From Mesostigma viride (Eukaryota; Streptophyta; Mesostigmatophyceae; Mesostigmatales; Mesostigmataceae), in contig RPFO01000027.1 in assembly GCA_009746045.1 (NCBI GenBank), forward strand, positions 774,138 through 838,137: DNA of 64,000 nucleotides, read 5' to 3'. The notes under the pieces were generated by a model. The model was not told where the DNA came from, made no database searches, and saw only the letters and a program-made list of their open reading frames with translations. Of this stretch, positions 11,144 through 22,389 are shown one piece after another (position 1 is the stretch's first letter; each line of letters starts with the position of its first letter). Position numbers and translations under genes: made by a program.

Positions 11144-11166
11144 ATTTTAATGGCCCGGAGGTAGTA

Positions 11167-12461
11167 TATATATTTACATTGTCGCATCAAATTCTCATTT
11201 TCTTGGCACAGGGCACAAGTCTACCAGATTTTACGTGACAACCTGAGCTATACCCTGGACTTATCCATAAAGCCTAGTGCATGAGATGTGCGAGCCGCCA
11301 TCCAAGGGGTGACTCCGCGTAATCTGTCCAGCGAGGCTTATCTATGGGCGCAATCGACCACGCATTACTGATAAGGTTATCTGCCAGCTCACAGTTGTGG
11401 CAGAAATCTAGTGCCACAGTTGCTGTCGTGGATAATGCGCAAATAGCGCAGGCCTTTACCTGCAGTTCACCTTGGAACGTCCGCCCATTATCCCTGTCGG
11501 CGCAGGCATTAGCATTCAGTTCGTGGCGTAGCCTAGGCACAGCTATGGCATAAGTTCTGGCGCAGCCTCTGCCGGGCATGGCAATGTATACTTTTTGAAT
11601 AAAAAAACAATTGTGCAAAGCAATTCATTCACTGTCGTCTTATAGAACTTCCCTCCAATACGCAGAGTGTCTGGGGAAGGTCGGGCGTGGCCAGATGACA
11701 TACACTGTGTGTCGCCGGTCGGTGACCTATTGCTGTGAGCACTATTTCAAAGAATAAATGAGCATCCTTCCTGTTCCGTTGATTATCGACCCGCGCTTCG
11801 ATACTCATGTACTCCACAGTGTCAGGAGGGATTGCAAGGTAGGGGAATGGGTCAATCACAGAGTCTAATTAGAAGAAAGGCAGACGATTCTAAAAGATTT
11901 CACCGGGGAAATATCTGCTGTCTTTTTCCAGAGCGCCCCACACGGGCTCTGCATCTATGGAACTTAGTGCAACCATGGGCACATGCCTATCCGCTTTGGC
12001 CACCGAGAGCTAGCCGAGATCCGGCCGAGGCTGACTGAACGGACAGAGGTCCGCCAAACTTGTGAAAGCTGACATATGGAATTCCAAAGATTTACCTAGG
12101 CAGTAACCGAGTTAAGGGGAAGCAAAGGATCAGGTAAAGGGGAATTCTCTAGACTGTCCTGTGACGTGGACAGCCGGCAATCACTAGTGTGTGATGGCGA
12201 CCAATGATATGATGAGCTGTAGCGCATGAACTGTGGTTTATTCTGTTGGAGACGTGGCGGCTGATAGGACACGTGGCTGTGGACCGTGTAATGTGTTAAT
12301 GGTCTATGCCATCGTCGAAAAAGGACTGCGAATATATTGACAGTATTACTGTAATGGAAAGCTGACGACTCGGCTGAGTGTCAAAGTAATAACTTTCCGT
12401 GTTCTCAAGCATCATCAGCTACGCATTTTCTATATTATTACGGATCCAGGCAAAGACTGAC
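11167..12461. other. No recognised gene
   Basis: Intronic sequence between the TIR element and exon A21. Small open frames on both strands (11274-11618, 11629-11859) show no family resemblance, and no terminal repeats were found. Confidence 0.4.
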
Positions 12462-12560
12462 CTCGTTCTTGGCCGCAACATCGGCACGGCTGTTGATGAG
12501 TTGCTTCGTGACATGCAGGTGGCCATGTCTTGACGCGCGATGCAGCGGAGTATAACCATG
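12462..12560 (-). CDS. Ankyrin-repeat exon A21 (99 nt)
   Basis: Read in its own frame this is one ankyrin repeat: HGYTPLHRASRHGHLHVTKQ then LINSRADVAAKNE. The acceptor is CTGCATCCAG, the donor is GTCAGTC, and both ends are phase 0. Helix 2 has HVTKQ in place of DVVKQ. A diverged version of the conserved intron motif (GCTGCTGCCCGATCAAG) lies near 12772, about 210 nt upstream. Confidence 0.8.
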
Positions 12561-12770
12561 CTGGATGCAGAAAAGCAAGACCCGTGACGCCAGTGAACCG
12601 TTCACACGGTACACACAACCGACAACGTGGACATGCCACTAGAAAACAGAGTCAGGGCGCATGCTTGTGCAGCGATTCGTGAGACATGAGCCCCCTGACC
12701 TATGCACGACATGTGGTGGTTGCTGATGGATCATGGATGCGACGGCTAGCTTAACAGATTTCATCTCCTA

Positions 12771-12965
12771 GCTGCTGCCCGATCAAGCAACGCCCTACAA
12801 TTCTCGCTCCTAATTCAGAATTTCCAGCGACAAGAGTACCTACAATGCATGAACAACAAACAAAAGAGCTGAACAAAGAACACGCCAACATATACCAAAG
12901 GCAGTTCGTGATGGAACTGTAGTGACAGGCGAGGAGACACGCTCGCACATGTGACCAAAAGCCTT
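12771..12965 (+). repeat. Intron-module segment, left direct copy
   Basis: This segment, from GCTGCCCGATCAAGCAACGC to CTCGCACATGTGACCAAAAG, is repeated in direct orientation at 14056-14265. Landmarks such as AATTCAGAATTTCCAGCGAC and AACATATACCAAAGGCAG are shared. The pair flanks an inverted R1-related block. Confidence 0.75.
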
Positions 12966-14055
12966 TAAGATCACTGAGCTCCCAAGAAAGCCAGCATTTA
13001 AGTGATACAATAAGTGGAACCCTGCCACATATGCAGCAGTTAACAGTGGCCTTAAGGTTTCTCAGTCCGCACGCGGAAGCAAGAAGCCCCCACCCAATGA
13101 CCCCCCCTGGCGCCAGACCCATGACGCCGATTAATCTCATGACCACCATGCGCTAAAGAGCTCGCGCTAGGCTTTTATAACCCCCGCAGGAGCCTGCTGG
13201 TTACAATGTGACACAAGCTGGTGAACACCCCAAAAGCAAGGCTCCCAAGAGAAGCCAGCATTCCGCAACTGCGGAAGTATCCAAAAGGGAAGAGGCTTTA
13301 TGACACCATACTGTAATAGACTGAGCCGCGCAGCAATTGCTGAGACGAACAAAGGAACGACAAAGGTCTGGCGTTGCCTCGCCTCCCTATGACGCCCTCC
13401 CCGACTCGAGTCTCTCCTAGGGAATCGGAGCGCAGCAATCATGCGGCTCCTGAAGTCCCCAACCACCCCTCCTCGGCAGGGGCAACTGGACAACAGACCT
13501 GCCGCCACAAAAAAAAATTATGAAAACAGGCCGTCCCTGACAGGAAGCTGGGTCGCGACCTTCCAGGCCACTACACATGCACCATCGCAAGGTGGCAAGC
13601 CTGCGATGTGACACTAGAGCTGTTTTAGAAACTTATGAACAGCTTCGCCGAAGCTGGTCAAACCACCCTGAAGTAGCGCCCCATCCTTCGCCCATGTCAA
13701 AAGCACCCGCAGCCGGGGAAAACGACATGGGGGTGAATTGAAATTTTATTTCCGTTGCACGACCAACTCTGCTATGCTTGGTCGAACAACTTAGTGGTTG
13801 CGCCACCATCTGCCTCGGCTACAAGACAGATGCAACCCGCGCTAGAATGTCGAAATTTTCACAACTTGCAGCCTTTGCCGCCATTGTTAAAAACAACGAG
13901 TGCGGATCATTACCGGCCTAGCTTGCTTAGGGCATGGTCCGCTGGCACACAAGCTGACATAATCTAAAATGAATTAACACTGGAATGTGTCACGCGCTGG
14001 CCCGAACAGTGCTGAAAACACCACTACAAATACCGTGGCCACGCACCCCCAGGCT
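12966..14055 (-). repeat. Inverted R1-related block with internal insert
   Basis: 12966-13080 is the reverse complement of about 530-670, and 13915-14055 is the reverse complement of about 340-470. The roughly 830 bp between them are not in the other R1 copies and look like a further insertion. No gene was recognised; the short minus-strand frames are unsupported. Confidence 0.6.
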
Positions 14056-14265
14056 AGTGCCCGATAGAGCTGCCCGATGAAGTAACGCCCTACAACTTTC
14101 ACTCCTAATTCAGAATTTCCAGCGACAAAAATACCTACCATGCATGAACAACAAACAAACCAGCTTTACAAAGAACAAGCCAACATATACCAAAGGCAGT
14201 AGATGATGGAACTGTAGTGACAGGCGACAAGACACGCTCGCACATGTGAGCAAACGCCTGGCAAT
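14056..14265 (+). repeat. Intron-module segment, right direct copy
   Basis: Direct copy of 12771-12965, about 90 percent alike by eye. See the left copy. Confidence 0.75.
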
Positions 14266-14851
14266 AGTGAGAAAATTAGGCAAGAAAATATGCACCTTAT
14301 GCCTGCAGTACAGGGACACCCGCCTAATAAAGAAACTTCTTAAGAAACGTTGTCTGACAGCTTCGGATGTAGTTAATTACTGCCAGTTCTATCCCATATC
14401 AACTTCTGATAAAGGCTCCCAAACATCTTCTCATTAGATAAAAAAGGAGTTGACAACAGTTTTTAAGCCATCCCTTACGGGCAGGTGAACCCTACATGCA
14501 ACAGGGTTGAAGGCATAGACATGGCCTGCAGCAAGCTAAGGGCCACCACTACAGCCAGGCGTTTGACTGATGATACAGGCGATGTAAGCATGCAAAGACT
14601 GGCAGGAAAAGTACCCTAATCCCTGTGATACCCGACCGTGGAATAATGAACCAGAGGTAGCGTTTATTTTATTTCAACCTATTGCAGGCATAATCTTGAC
14701 AAGAAATGCATTCAGTCCTGAGATCCCAGGGACCCAAATTGGCACAAAGTGCTGTGTATATTCTGTGCACCGCACAAGCACCGTGTTGTGTGATTAAATA
14801 CTGCATACGCACATCCAACAATTGGCCACCAGGATAAAGGCAAAACCTTAC
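14266..14851. other. Intron, no recognised gene
   Basis: Sequence between the duplicated segment and exon A20. Phrases such as AGCCAGGCGTTTGACTGATG recall the downstream intron module seen elsewhere (AGCCAGGCGCTTCTCATGA). Confidence 0.4.
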
Positions 14852-14950
14852 CGGGCCCTTGGCGTTCACGTCGGCGTCGCTTGCAATAAGTCGCTTCACA
14901 ACATCCAGGTGGCCCTCTCTTGATGCCCACAGCAGTGGGGTGTTCCCGTC
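14852..14950 (-). CDS. Ankyrin-repeat exon A20 (99 nt)
   Basis: One ankyrin repeat, DGNTPLLWASREGHLDVV then KRLIASDADVNAKGP, with helix-1 His replaced by Leu. The acceptor is GCGCACAG. The donor GTAAGGT is the best match to a GTAAG consensus in the array. Phase 0. GCTGCTGCCAGAAGC lies near 15146, about 196 nt upstream. Immediately upstream in the same intron is the 45-bp minisatellite. Confidence 0.85.
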
Positions 14951-15351
14951 CTGTGCGAAGAAGCCACGCAAAGTCCCGTGGTCAACGCATGAACCGCACA
15001 AAAATCACAGAGCGCACAGATGCGCCTGTTTCGAGAAAATACACACATGCTTGTGCGATGATCAATGAGCCTACTTCCCCGTGTATGACATGGTCGCTGA
15101 TCAATGTAACGGCTAGGTTCTATATAAAGTTGACCTCCTACATATAGCTGCTGCCAGAAGCAACATCTTCCATATCTCACTCCACATTCAGAACAACCAC
15201 CCGGAATGACATTAGAATCCGTTTTAAACAGAATACCTGTGCAAGGAACAAGTACACAATAAGGCAGTAGTAGACTTTTCTGGCAGGCGACAGGACGCAC
15301 ATGCGCGTGCAAACGAGCAAAAGGGCGAGGAAAGGTTCAATGCAGCTAAAT

Positions 15352-16566
15352 GCATGGGGTAAACAGTTGACAAGCTGTATGGAATAGATATGGCCAGCAT
15401 GGGGTAAGCAGTTGACAAGCTGTATGGAATAGATATGGCCAGCGTGGGGTAAACAGTTGACAAGCTGTATGGAATAGATATGGCCAGCGTGGGGTAAACA
15501 GTTAACAAGCTGTATGAATAGATATGGCCAGCATGGGGTAAACAGTTGACAAGCTGTATGGAATAGATATGGCCAGCGTGGGGTAAGCAGTTGACAAGCT
15601 GTATGGAATAGATATGGCCAGCATGGGGTAAGCAGTTGACAAGCTGTATGGAATAGATATGGCCAGCGTGGGGTAAGCAGTTGACAAGCTGTATGGAATA
15701 GATATGGCCAGCGTGGGGTAAGCAGTTGACAAGCTGTATGGAATAGATATGGCCAGCGTGGGGTAAGCAGTTGACAAGCTGTATGGAATAGATATGGCCA
15801 GCGTGGGGTAAGCAGTTGACAAGCTGTATGGAATAGATATGGCCAGCGTGGGGTAAGCAGTTGACAAGCTGTATGGAATAGATATGGCCAGCGTGGGGTA
15901 AGCAGTTGACAAGCTGTATGGAATAGATATGGCCAGCGTGGGGTAAGCAGTTGACAAGCTGTATGGAATAGATATGGCCAGCGTGGGGTAAGCAGTTGAC
16001 AAGCTGTATGGAATAGATATGGCCAGCGTGGGGTAAACAGTTGACAAGCTGTATGGAATAGATATGGCCAGCATGGGGTAAGCAGTTGACAAGCTGTATG
16101 GAATAGATATGGCCAGCGTGGGGTAAGCAGTTGACAAGCTGTATGGAATAGATATGGCCAGCGTGGGGTAAGCAGTTGACAAGCTGTATGAATAGATATG
16201 GCCAGCGTGGGGTAAGCAGTTGACAAGCTGTATGGAATAGATATGGCCAGCGTGGGGTAAACAGTTAACAAGCTGTATGAATAGATATGGCCAGCGTGGG
16301 GTAAGCAGTTGACAAGCTGTATGGAATAGATATGGCCAGCGTGGGGTAAGCAGTTGACAAGCTGTATGGAATAGATATGGCCAGCGTGGGGTAAGCAGTT
16401 GACAAGCTGTATGGAATAGATATGGCCAGCATGGGGTAAGCAGTTGACAAGCTGTATGGAATAGATATGGCCAGCGTGGGGTAAGCAGTTGACAAGCTGT
16501 ATGGAATAGATATGGCCAGCGTGGGGTAAGCAGTTGACAAGCTGTATGGAATAGATATGGCCAGCG
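15352..16566. repeat. 45-bp minisatellite, about 27 units
   Basis: Tandem units of the form GGGGTAAGCAGTTGACAAGC plus TGTATGGAATAGATATGGCC plus AGCGT. Variation is confined to a few positions (GCATGG/GCGTGG, TAAACAG/TAAGCAG, GTTAACA/GTTGACA). Three units lack one G (TGTATGAATAG, near 15513, 16187 and 16276) and are 44 bp. The unit is a multiple of three and has no stop in two minus-strand frames, so it yields long artefactual open frames (490 and 226 codons). It sits in the intron between A19 and A20. Confidence 0.95.
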
Positions 16567-16720
16567 GCAACCTCGCGTCCATCAATGCAGTCAGGTGCTT
16601 CGAAGATTGAAGGCCATGTAACGGTGATACCTGCATGCTTATGGAACAACGCAGCTGATGAACGGGGATAGCTGCATGCTTATGGAACAACGCAGCTGAT
16701 GAAGCTCTCTCTCTCTCTCT
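16567..16720. repeat. Short direct repeat and CT microsatellite
   Basis: GATACCTGCATGCTTATGGA recurs as GATAGCTGCATGCTTATGGA about 40 bp apart (16626, 16666), followed by a (CT)8 run at 16705-16721. Confidence 0.7.
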
Positions 16721-19130
16721 GTGACATGTTACCCACCCAAACCAATCCAAGCGGTCGTTTATTTGGAATGCAATCCATCGGAAATAGCCCAATAAGTAAG
16801 CGATTAATTGATTGACCTGCTTCACAAACACTACACTCTTTACACACTCCAAGGCAAACATTAATGAGTTGTACAGCCTTTTGTTATTGCCTTTTATCGG
16901 CAAATTACTCACTGGCTAACATCCTGCGCAGGCCGATAAGAAGGCTATACAACTGAATGAGATCATAACAGTAAGTCTGCAAGGCGGCAAGCCTCAGATG
17001 ACCGTACACTGAGGACTAGCTGAATGACAAACACGCATGGCCACAACCATTGATCAGGTTTCCCTACGCAGCTATCAGAGGTAAAAGAATGAACTCAGCA
17101 GTGTCGGGAGTACCTGACGACGATTGCAGGGCCGTATGGTGCCTAATCTTTTGCCATGAGCCCGACCTGAACAGCAAAATGGTCGGCCTCCCTGTTGCCG
17201 CGAGGATCCCCCCGTGATCCGATGTTCCTCCCTTCTTCTCAAGTGATCCTCTGGCCATTCTGAACTAACACTCTGCAGTGTTAATCTGGCCCGGAGTAAC
17301 AGTGTTTTCACACCCGTGTTTTTCGTTGATGTAAACCAGGGTTAAGCCGTCAAAGTCCCGAGTAAGCCACCATTAGATTAAGGGGACGTGGCGCGGGGAA
17401 TATTTTCCACTCACCAAAAATGTGCGGTATGTAACACCCGTACCGTGTATACTGATGCAATCCCTTGATCATTTTTCTTGGTTACGTCCTAGCTTCATCC
17501 AGCAGTGCCCTCCCCCCCCTCCAAGTATGTAGCCCGACCCCAAGTAACACCGGAAACGTCGTGCAGCGCTACATAGGGTTTTGGTTTCGATAGGGGGATT
17601 TTTGGTGGGAACTCGTGGGTCAGCTCGAGGAGATGCTGTTGTAATTTATAGGTTTCTGCTCAAAGAAACATTAGAATAATTACTAATTGTGTGCCGGTAC
17701 CCAGCCATTTTGTGGTTCGATGGGTTTGGGTCAATACGGCGCGTTGGGACTTAGCCGTTTTGAGGTTCCAGGGTGAATTTCGGCATGCGTGAGCTGAGTT
17801 GTGTGGTTTGCGCCTTGTGAGTCACCCCCTAGACTTTGGCTGTGCAGCGGTCCGGTACTTTGGTGTTGCGCATATGCAACAGGTGTGGTCGATCTAATAT
17901 GGTCTTGTGAAGATAGACGCTGCCGTCACTGGCCAAAGTATTTTTAGAAATGTGAAGGTGTTGGTGCGCACAATGGATATTTTGTTGCTCCGCCGGCATT
18001 TATTAGTGCGCTTCCGGCGTTCTAACCGTTGCCCGGCCACTTTCCAGAGCGCAGCCGCGCAACTGAGGTTTGTGACAGTACTGAGGTCATTATTGAGGTA
18101 TTACTAACAAACTTGGCCTCGGAAGGCCCCAGCAGGTCCGCCAAGTGGAACTGTGAGAAGATTCATGTCCATGTCTGTACTGGCAATCCTAGGTTCTAGA
18201 CGCCTGTCCACGCAAGGATGTGGCGCCAGTCCTGGTTGGCAATGCTGCACACAGCCGTCATCAAAGTCGAAGGTGAAAAGAGCAAGCAAACGGCCAATGC
18301 CCGTAGCCCCTAATAATCATATCTCGTCTAGTGTAACCAATCTATTTAACAGGAGCTCACATGTGACCGACGGTGTTTCTGGCGCCCAGGAAGTTAAAGA
18401 TCTTTTGCATTGATAATTAATACCCAAGTTTCTATTTTAGACAGCCATACATGTTAAATTTTGGTACTGCCGTCAGGCATGATAAGTGGCTGAAAAAGGG
18501 TGTGTGTCGGTTGGTTGATACTTGGCTGCCATGCAGGTGCTGTCATGGAAATGTGGTTTGGTTGTGTGACAGTACTAGATGCGTTCCCAGGCTTGCGCCG
18601 GTGCCTAGCGCCGTTAGCTAGCCTAGCCGCCTGACAGACGCTGATGATCCAAAAGCCAGCATTGTGTTGCAGCGTTTCGGCAGTTGTTGCTAGTTCGCTG
18701 GCAGCAGCTATGGTTGTGCTGGCTAAATGTAAATTTAGCTGGGGGTCTGTGATCTAATTATCGTAAATTATCTCTTAATAGTAATCAAACTAAAATTTTT
18801 AACAGGTGACCCACTCGAGTTTCCACCGATTTTGGCCACAATCCTGGGAACTCGCCGGGAACTCGGTCACTATACGACAAGGCCGGATTGTCGCCAACGG
18901 GTTCGGGAACTCGATCTAGTGAGAACATGGTCCAGGGTTGCTTTCGACAGCCAACTAGGGCTGAAAAGTCCCAATCGAAACCCAAGCGTGAAAACAAAGT
19001 AAATGGAAATTCATGAGGATAATATCTGCCGCTTCTATAACCTTGAGAAAGTAGAGCACTCAAACTGGAGATCACTGGGACACCCAAGTTGGGAGACAAC
19101 CTGCTGGCCTTTCTATGCGCACAAGCTCAC
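16721..19130. other. No recognised gene
   Basis: About 2.4 kb of intron or spacer between the minisatellite and exon A19. Small open frames (17064-17311, 17907-18107, 18153-18413, 18785-19099) show no recognisable domain. No inverted termini were found. Confidence 0.4.
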
Positions 19131-19229
19131 ATTGGCCGCGGCCTTCACATTCGCGCCCTTTGCGATGAGTTGCTCCACGATTTCCAGATGGCCACGCCTT
19201 GACGCAAGGTGCAGCGGTGTATACCCATC
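19131..19229 (-). CDS. Ankyrin-repeat exon A19 (99 nt)
   Basis: One ankyrin repeat, [18 protein letters not shown] then [15 protein letters not shown]. The acceptor is TGCGTTCAG, the donor is GTGAGCT, and both ends are phase 0. The loop ends in a run of alanines instead of NAKD. The intron to A18 is short (597 nt), close to the array's basic period. Confidence 0.85.
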
Positions 19230-19826
19230 CTGAACGCAGCAGCGAGGAACATTCCGGGACGCAGGAACCACACAAAATTAAGTTAACATCAAAGCACGGG
19301 AATGTGTATACTGTCCTGTATGAATAATGGCCCAGTGTGGTTACAGGCTTTCCGGGATATTTTCTGTGGGGATACGCGCAAAGTTGAATATGCATGGCAG
19401 AATAGCGCAAAGTAATGTACTAGCATGACATAAGGTGGCAGATGTACGGGCTATTTCAGCCAGCTCTCATCATCTGAGGCCGTCTGTGCGAAGCTGAAAA
19501 TGCATGGTCGCATAACATCAAGTAATGTATGAAATCAGTTGGCAGATGTATGGGCTATGTCAGCCAGCTAGTGGGCTGGACTCAACCCAGGTGATGCCAC
19601 ATGTAAAGCACCAACCCACCCACCAGCCTACCTTCTGCTCCCCACCAACCCACTTCTAGAAAGTGAAACTGACCCCCTTTGGGTACTAGGGGCTGCAGAA
19701 ACTCTGCATGCCAGGAGGGTAGGTAACGTAGTTGCTGGTTTGTGTGCACCACACTGTGCTGTTATTTACTCATTGGTGAGAGCACATCCCCTTTGGCCAG
19801 CGGGTAAAGGGCCAGTTGACACTCAC
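19230..19826 (-). other. Intron between A18 and A19
   Basis: 597 nt. It contains a partial internal duplication (GTAATGTA...GCATGG...GGCAGATGTA...GGGCTAT) near 19410-19460 and 19500-19560. No gene is recognised. Confidence 0.5.
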
Positions 19827-19925
19827 GTTGTCCATGGCCTTTGCGTCGGCGCCGCTAGCAAAAAGCTGCTTTACGATGTCCAGATGGCCCTTCCGCAAGG
19901 CAAGGTGCAGCAGGGTGTTTCCACC
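19827..19925 (-). CDS. Ankyrin-repeat exon A18 (99 nt)
   Basis: One ankyrin repeat, GGNTLLHLALRKGHLDIV then KQLFASGADAKAMDN. The acceptor is TGCGTGCAG, the donor is GTGAGTG, and both ends are phase 0. TPLH is changed to TLLH. The motif variant GCTGCTGCTAGAAGC lies near 20106, about 181 nt upstream. Confidence 0.85.
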
Positions 19926-20521
19926 CTGCACGCAGCGGCACACAAATTGTGAGGCGCACAAGGTGACAAAAGAGACAGCCCCCACGGGTGTGTGCCAGCA
20001 TCGGCAGCGGCCACCCATGCTGGTGCACGTATGGATGAGGCCACACCTGGTATGAACTGGTCGCCGCTCGATGCCATGGCTAAGTTTTGACAACTTGAAC
20101 TATTTGCTGCTGCTAGAAGCACGCCTGTTCTAGCCCCAAATTCGAAGTACCGCCTACGATAACATTACAAAGCGTGTACAACAGAGAAACTGTGTCTGGA
20201 GTATGCAAGAGATTGGAGGAGAGACGGACGTAGTGTACCGGGGGCATCCACAGGTGTACTGAGAAGGTATCGCCAGTGTTAAAACTCTGATTACTTATCT
20301 ACTGCACGAGCTTCACTAAGTACATACACGCCCAAGTAATCTCGACTAGGCGGACCTTGAGCATTACAATTGAGCATTACAAAGGCAAACTTGATCCATG
20401 GCCACAACATTTGTTTGTGCAAGATAAAGTAAGGCAACCCACGAAAATTGTCATCGTTGACAGTGCATTCACAATGCGCGGCGACAATCCGAATGACCAA
20501 GTTGTGCATGGGTCAAAGGAC

Positions 20522-21360
20522 AGTTGAGTAACTCTAGAGCCCTAGGATCTGGCTCTAAGTTCCCCATGTCCGTCCGCAAGCCTTCCGCTAGCGTCCGCTA
20601 AGCCGCCGGCTATTATCCGGCGGTCCGATGCGGTCGACCGGTCTAAGGGCGGCGCCTAGGGCCGGCGCCGCCTAGGCTCCAGTCCGGGGCCTTATCCGGG
20701 TCGGTATGGACAGCTAGTCTGTCCCACGGTTACGGCTAAGGATAGGCTTTGCTGGCTAGGTCATAAGCCAGTGGTTGGCCAGCTCCGACAGCAGCTCTCT
20801 GTGTTCACATTCTCCCAAGCTCAACGTGACCGACCGCCATAGATTAGCCGGTCGGGGGCGATATTAACTTGTATTCATAAACGTCCCAATAGCTTCCGGC
20901 ACGCGGAGCCGCACGGGAGAACACGCGGAGAATGCGCCAAGTGGCGAGGCCGCAGGCTCCGTCCTGCCACGTTTCATTGCGGACGAGGCCACGAGGGTTT
21001 GCATAAGCCTCGTGGCCTCGTTGCCCCCGACCGGCTAAGCTATGGCGGTCGGTCACGTTGAGCTTGGGAGAATGTGAACACAGAGAGCTGCTGTCGGAGC
21101 TGGCCAACCACTGGCTTATGACCTAGCCAGCAAAGCCTATCCTTAGCCGTAACCGTGGGACAGACTAGCTGTCCGTACCGACCCGGATAAGGCCCCGGAC
21201 TGGAGCCTAGGCGGCGCCGGCCCTAGGCGCCGCCCTTAGACCGGTCGACCGCATCGGACCGCCGGATAGTAGCCGGTGGCTTAGCGGACGCTAGCGGAAG
21301 GCTTGCGGACGGACATGGGGAACTTAGAGCCAGATGCTAGGGCTCTAGAGTTACTCAACT
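20522..21360. mobile_element. Fold-back element FB2 (839 bp)
   Basis: The long inverted arms (about 338 bp each, 20522-20860 and 21023-21360) start AGTTGAGTAACTCTAGAGCC. A roughly 160-bp spacer contains a further small hairpin (GAGGCCACGAGG... CCTCGTGGCCTC). The arms differ at only a few positions by eye. The 5-bp direct repeat AGGAC flanks it (20517-20521, 21361-21365). It is GC-rich and non-coding, and lies in the intron between A17 and A18. The terminus AGTTRRG and 5-bp duplication link it to FB1 and FB3. Confidence 0.85.
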
Positions 21361-21365
21361 AGGAC

Positions 21366-22290
21366 CCCACAACACGGGCCGGCGCATGGCCAATCCGCCA
21401 ATTAACGCCAATACACTATAGGTAAACAGAGTTCCGGCACACTATGTCACAATGAATATCCTTGTATGCCGTCCAAATCACACGTGGTATAAAGACCGGC
21501 GTGCTCGAACTGACGAATCCTACCAATCCTGCCAATATGACAGGGCTGAAATAGAGTAGAACGTACACAATTAATAGGAATGCATAAAGTCTCCCTTAAC
21601 ACACTCGCCCAATAATATGGACGGAGGGCATTGAGCATATCATGGGACCAAATCGTATGGCCCAGACAAGCAGGGGATGGGACATGCCTGGGCGCGTGAG
21701 TAAAAAGCCTGTCAATGGGATGAGAGGATTAGGCAAAGTCAAAGATAGCTCAGGCTTGAACTAAGCAACTGAAAGGGTAATAGAAGTAGATTAAGCCTGC
21801 AGCGCTCTCAGTACTGCAGCCAGGCGCTTAACGTAAATAAGGTAATCCGAGCAATGAAAGGTTGGAGTGAAAAATGCCACGGTCGCTGTGATACTAGAGC
21901 AAGAATTAAGGCGGATGGAGCCGGCCCACATTGTTACTGCCTATACTACAGCAAAGCCTGGTTGACAGTGCAGAAAGTAACCAACGAGGATAGCCCAACG
22001 CGCAGCTGACATTCTTCATACACTTCTAGTCAAACTCTTGCACCAGTCCAGGATTGTGCACCTGCTACGTGGATTGTGCGAGTCCAGGATTGTGCGAGTG
22101 GGGACAACACCTTGCAAGATTGATCTTGAGAAAGAAAGGCTCTCACCCTGATATCACAGGGGCACCCAAGCTAGGGGCTTGTACCTATATGCTGCGCACG
22201 GCACAGGGGTGCTGTGTTGTCTCAAAGCATATTATAGCCATGGGCGAGAGCACAACCACTTTGGCCACCGGGACAAAGGAAAACACTCAC
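21366..22290. repeat. Intron with dispersed module R7
   Basis: From about 21710 the text (AGGATTAGGCAAAGTCAAAG, GCAGCCAGGCGCTTA, ATTCTTCATACACTTCTAG) recurs at 26640-27060, 30950-31190, 43260-43640 and 45180-45400. It appears to be the part of the duplicated intron unit downstream of an exon. No gene is present. Confidence 0.6.
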
Positions 22291-22389
22291 CGGGTCCTTT
22301 GCGTTCACCTCGACGCCCTTTTCGACAAGTTGCTTCACGACATCCAGTTCGTCATGTCTTAACGCAAGGTGCAGCCGGGTGTCCTCACC
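22291..22389 (-). CDS. Ankyrin-repeat exon A17 (99 nt)
   Basis: A diverged ankyrin repeat, GEDTRLHLALRHDELDVV then KQLVEKGVEVNAKDP. The acceptor is TGAGTGCAG, the donor is GTGAGTG, and both ends are phase 0. TPLH is TRLH, the helix-linking GH is DE, and GAD is GVE. The fold may be weakened, yet length, phase and splice sites are intact. The motif is degenerate here (TCGCTGCCAGATTCAAG near 22575). Confidence 0.8.

Larger units (their letters stand above)
7946..11164. mobile_element. 3.2-kb TIR element, Stowaway/mariner-like termini
   Basis: Perfect 27-bp terminal inverted repeats begin CTACCTCCGGGCCATTAAAA. TA flanks each end (7944-7945 and 11165-11166). The CTMCCTCCG start and TA duplication resemble plant Stowaway/mariner elements. 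The left end repeats the GGGCCATTAAAATATCTAC part of the terminus once more just inside. No transposase motif was recognised in the interior, which holds a nested fold-back element (8758-9511). It is therefore a non-autonomous shell or an unrelated TA-target family. Confidence 0.8.

Noticed and set aside
15352-16566. CRISPR-like array
   Set aside because: Units are contiguous 45-bp repeats with no unique spacers, in eukaryotic intronic DNA.
15177-16649. 490-codon minus-strand open frame
   Set aside because: It is the 45-bp minisatellite read in frame. Single-base unit variants switch it between frames, and there is no codon-level constraint.
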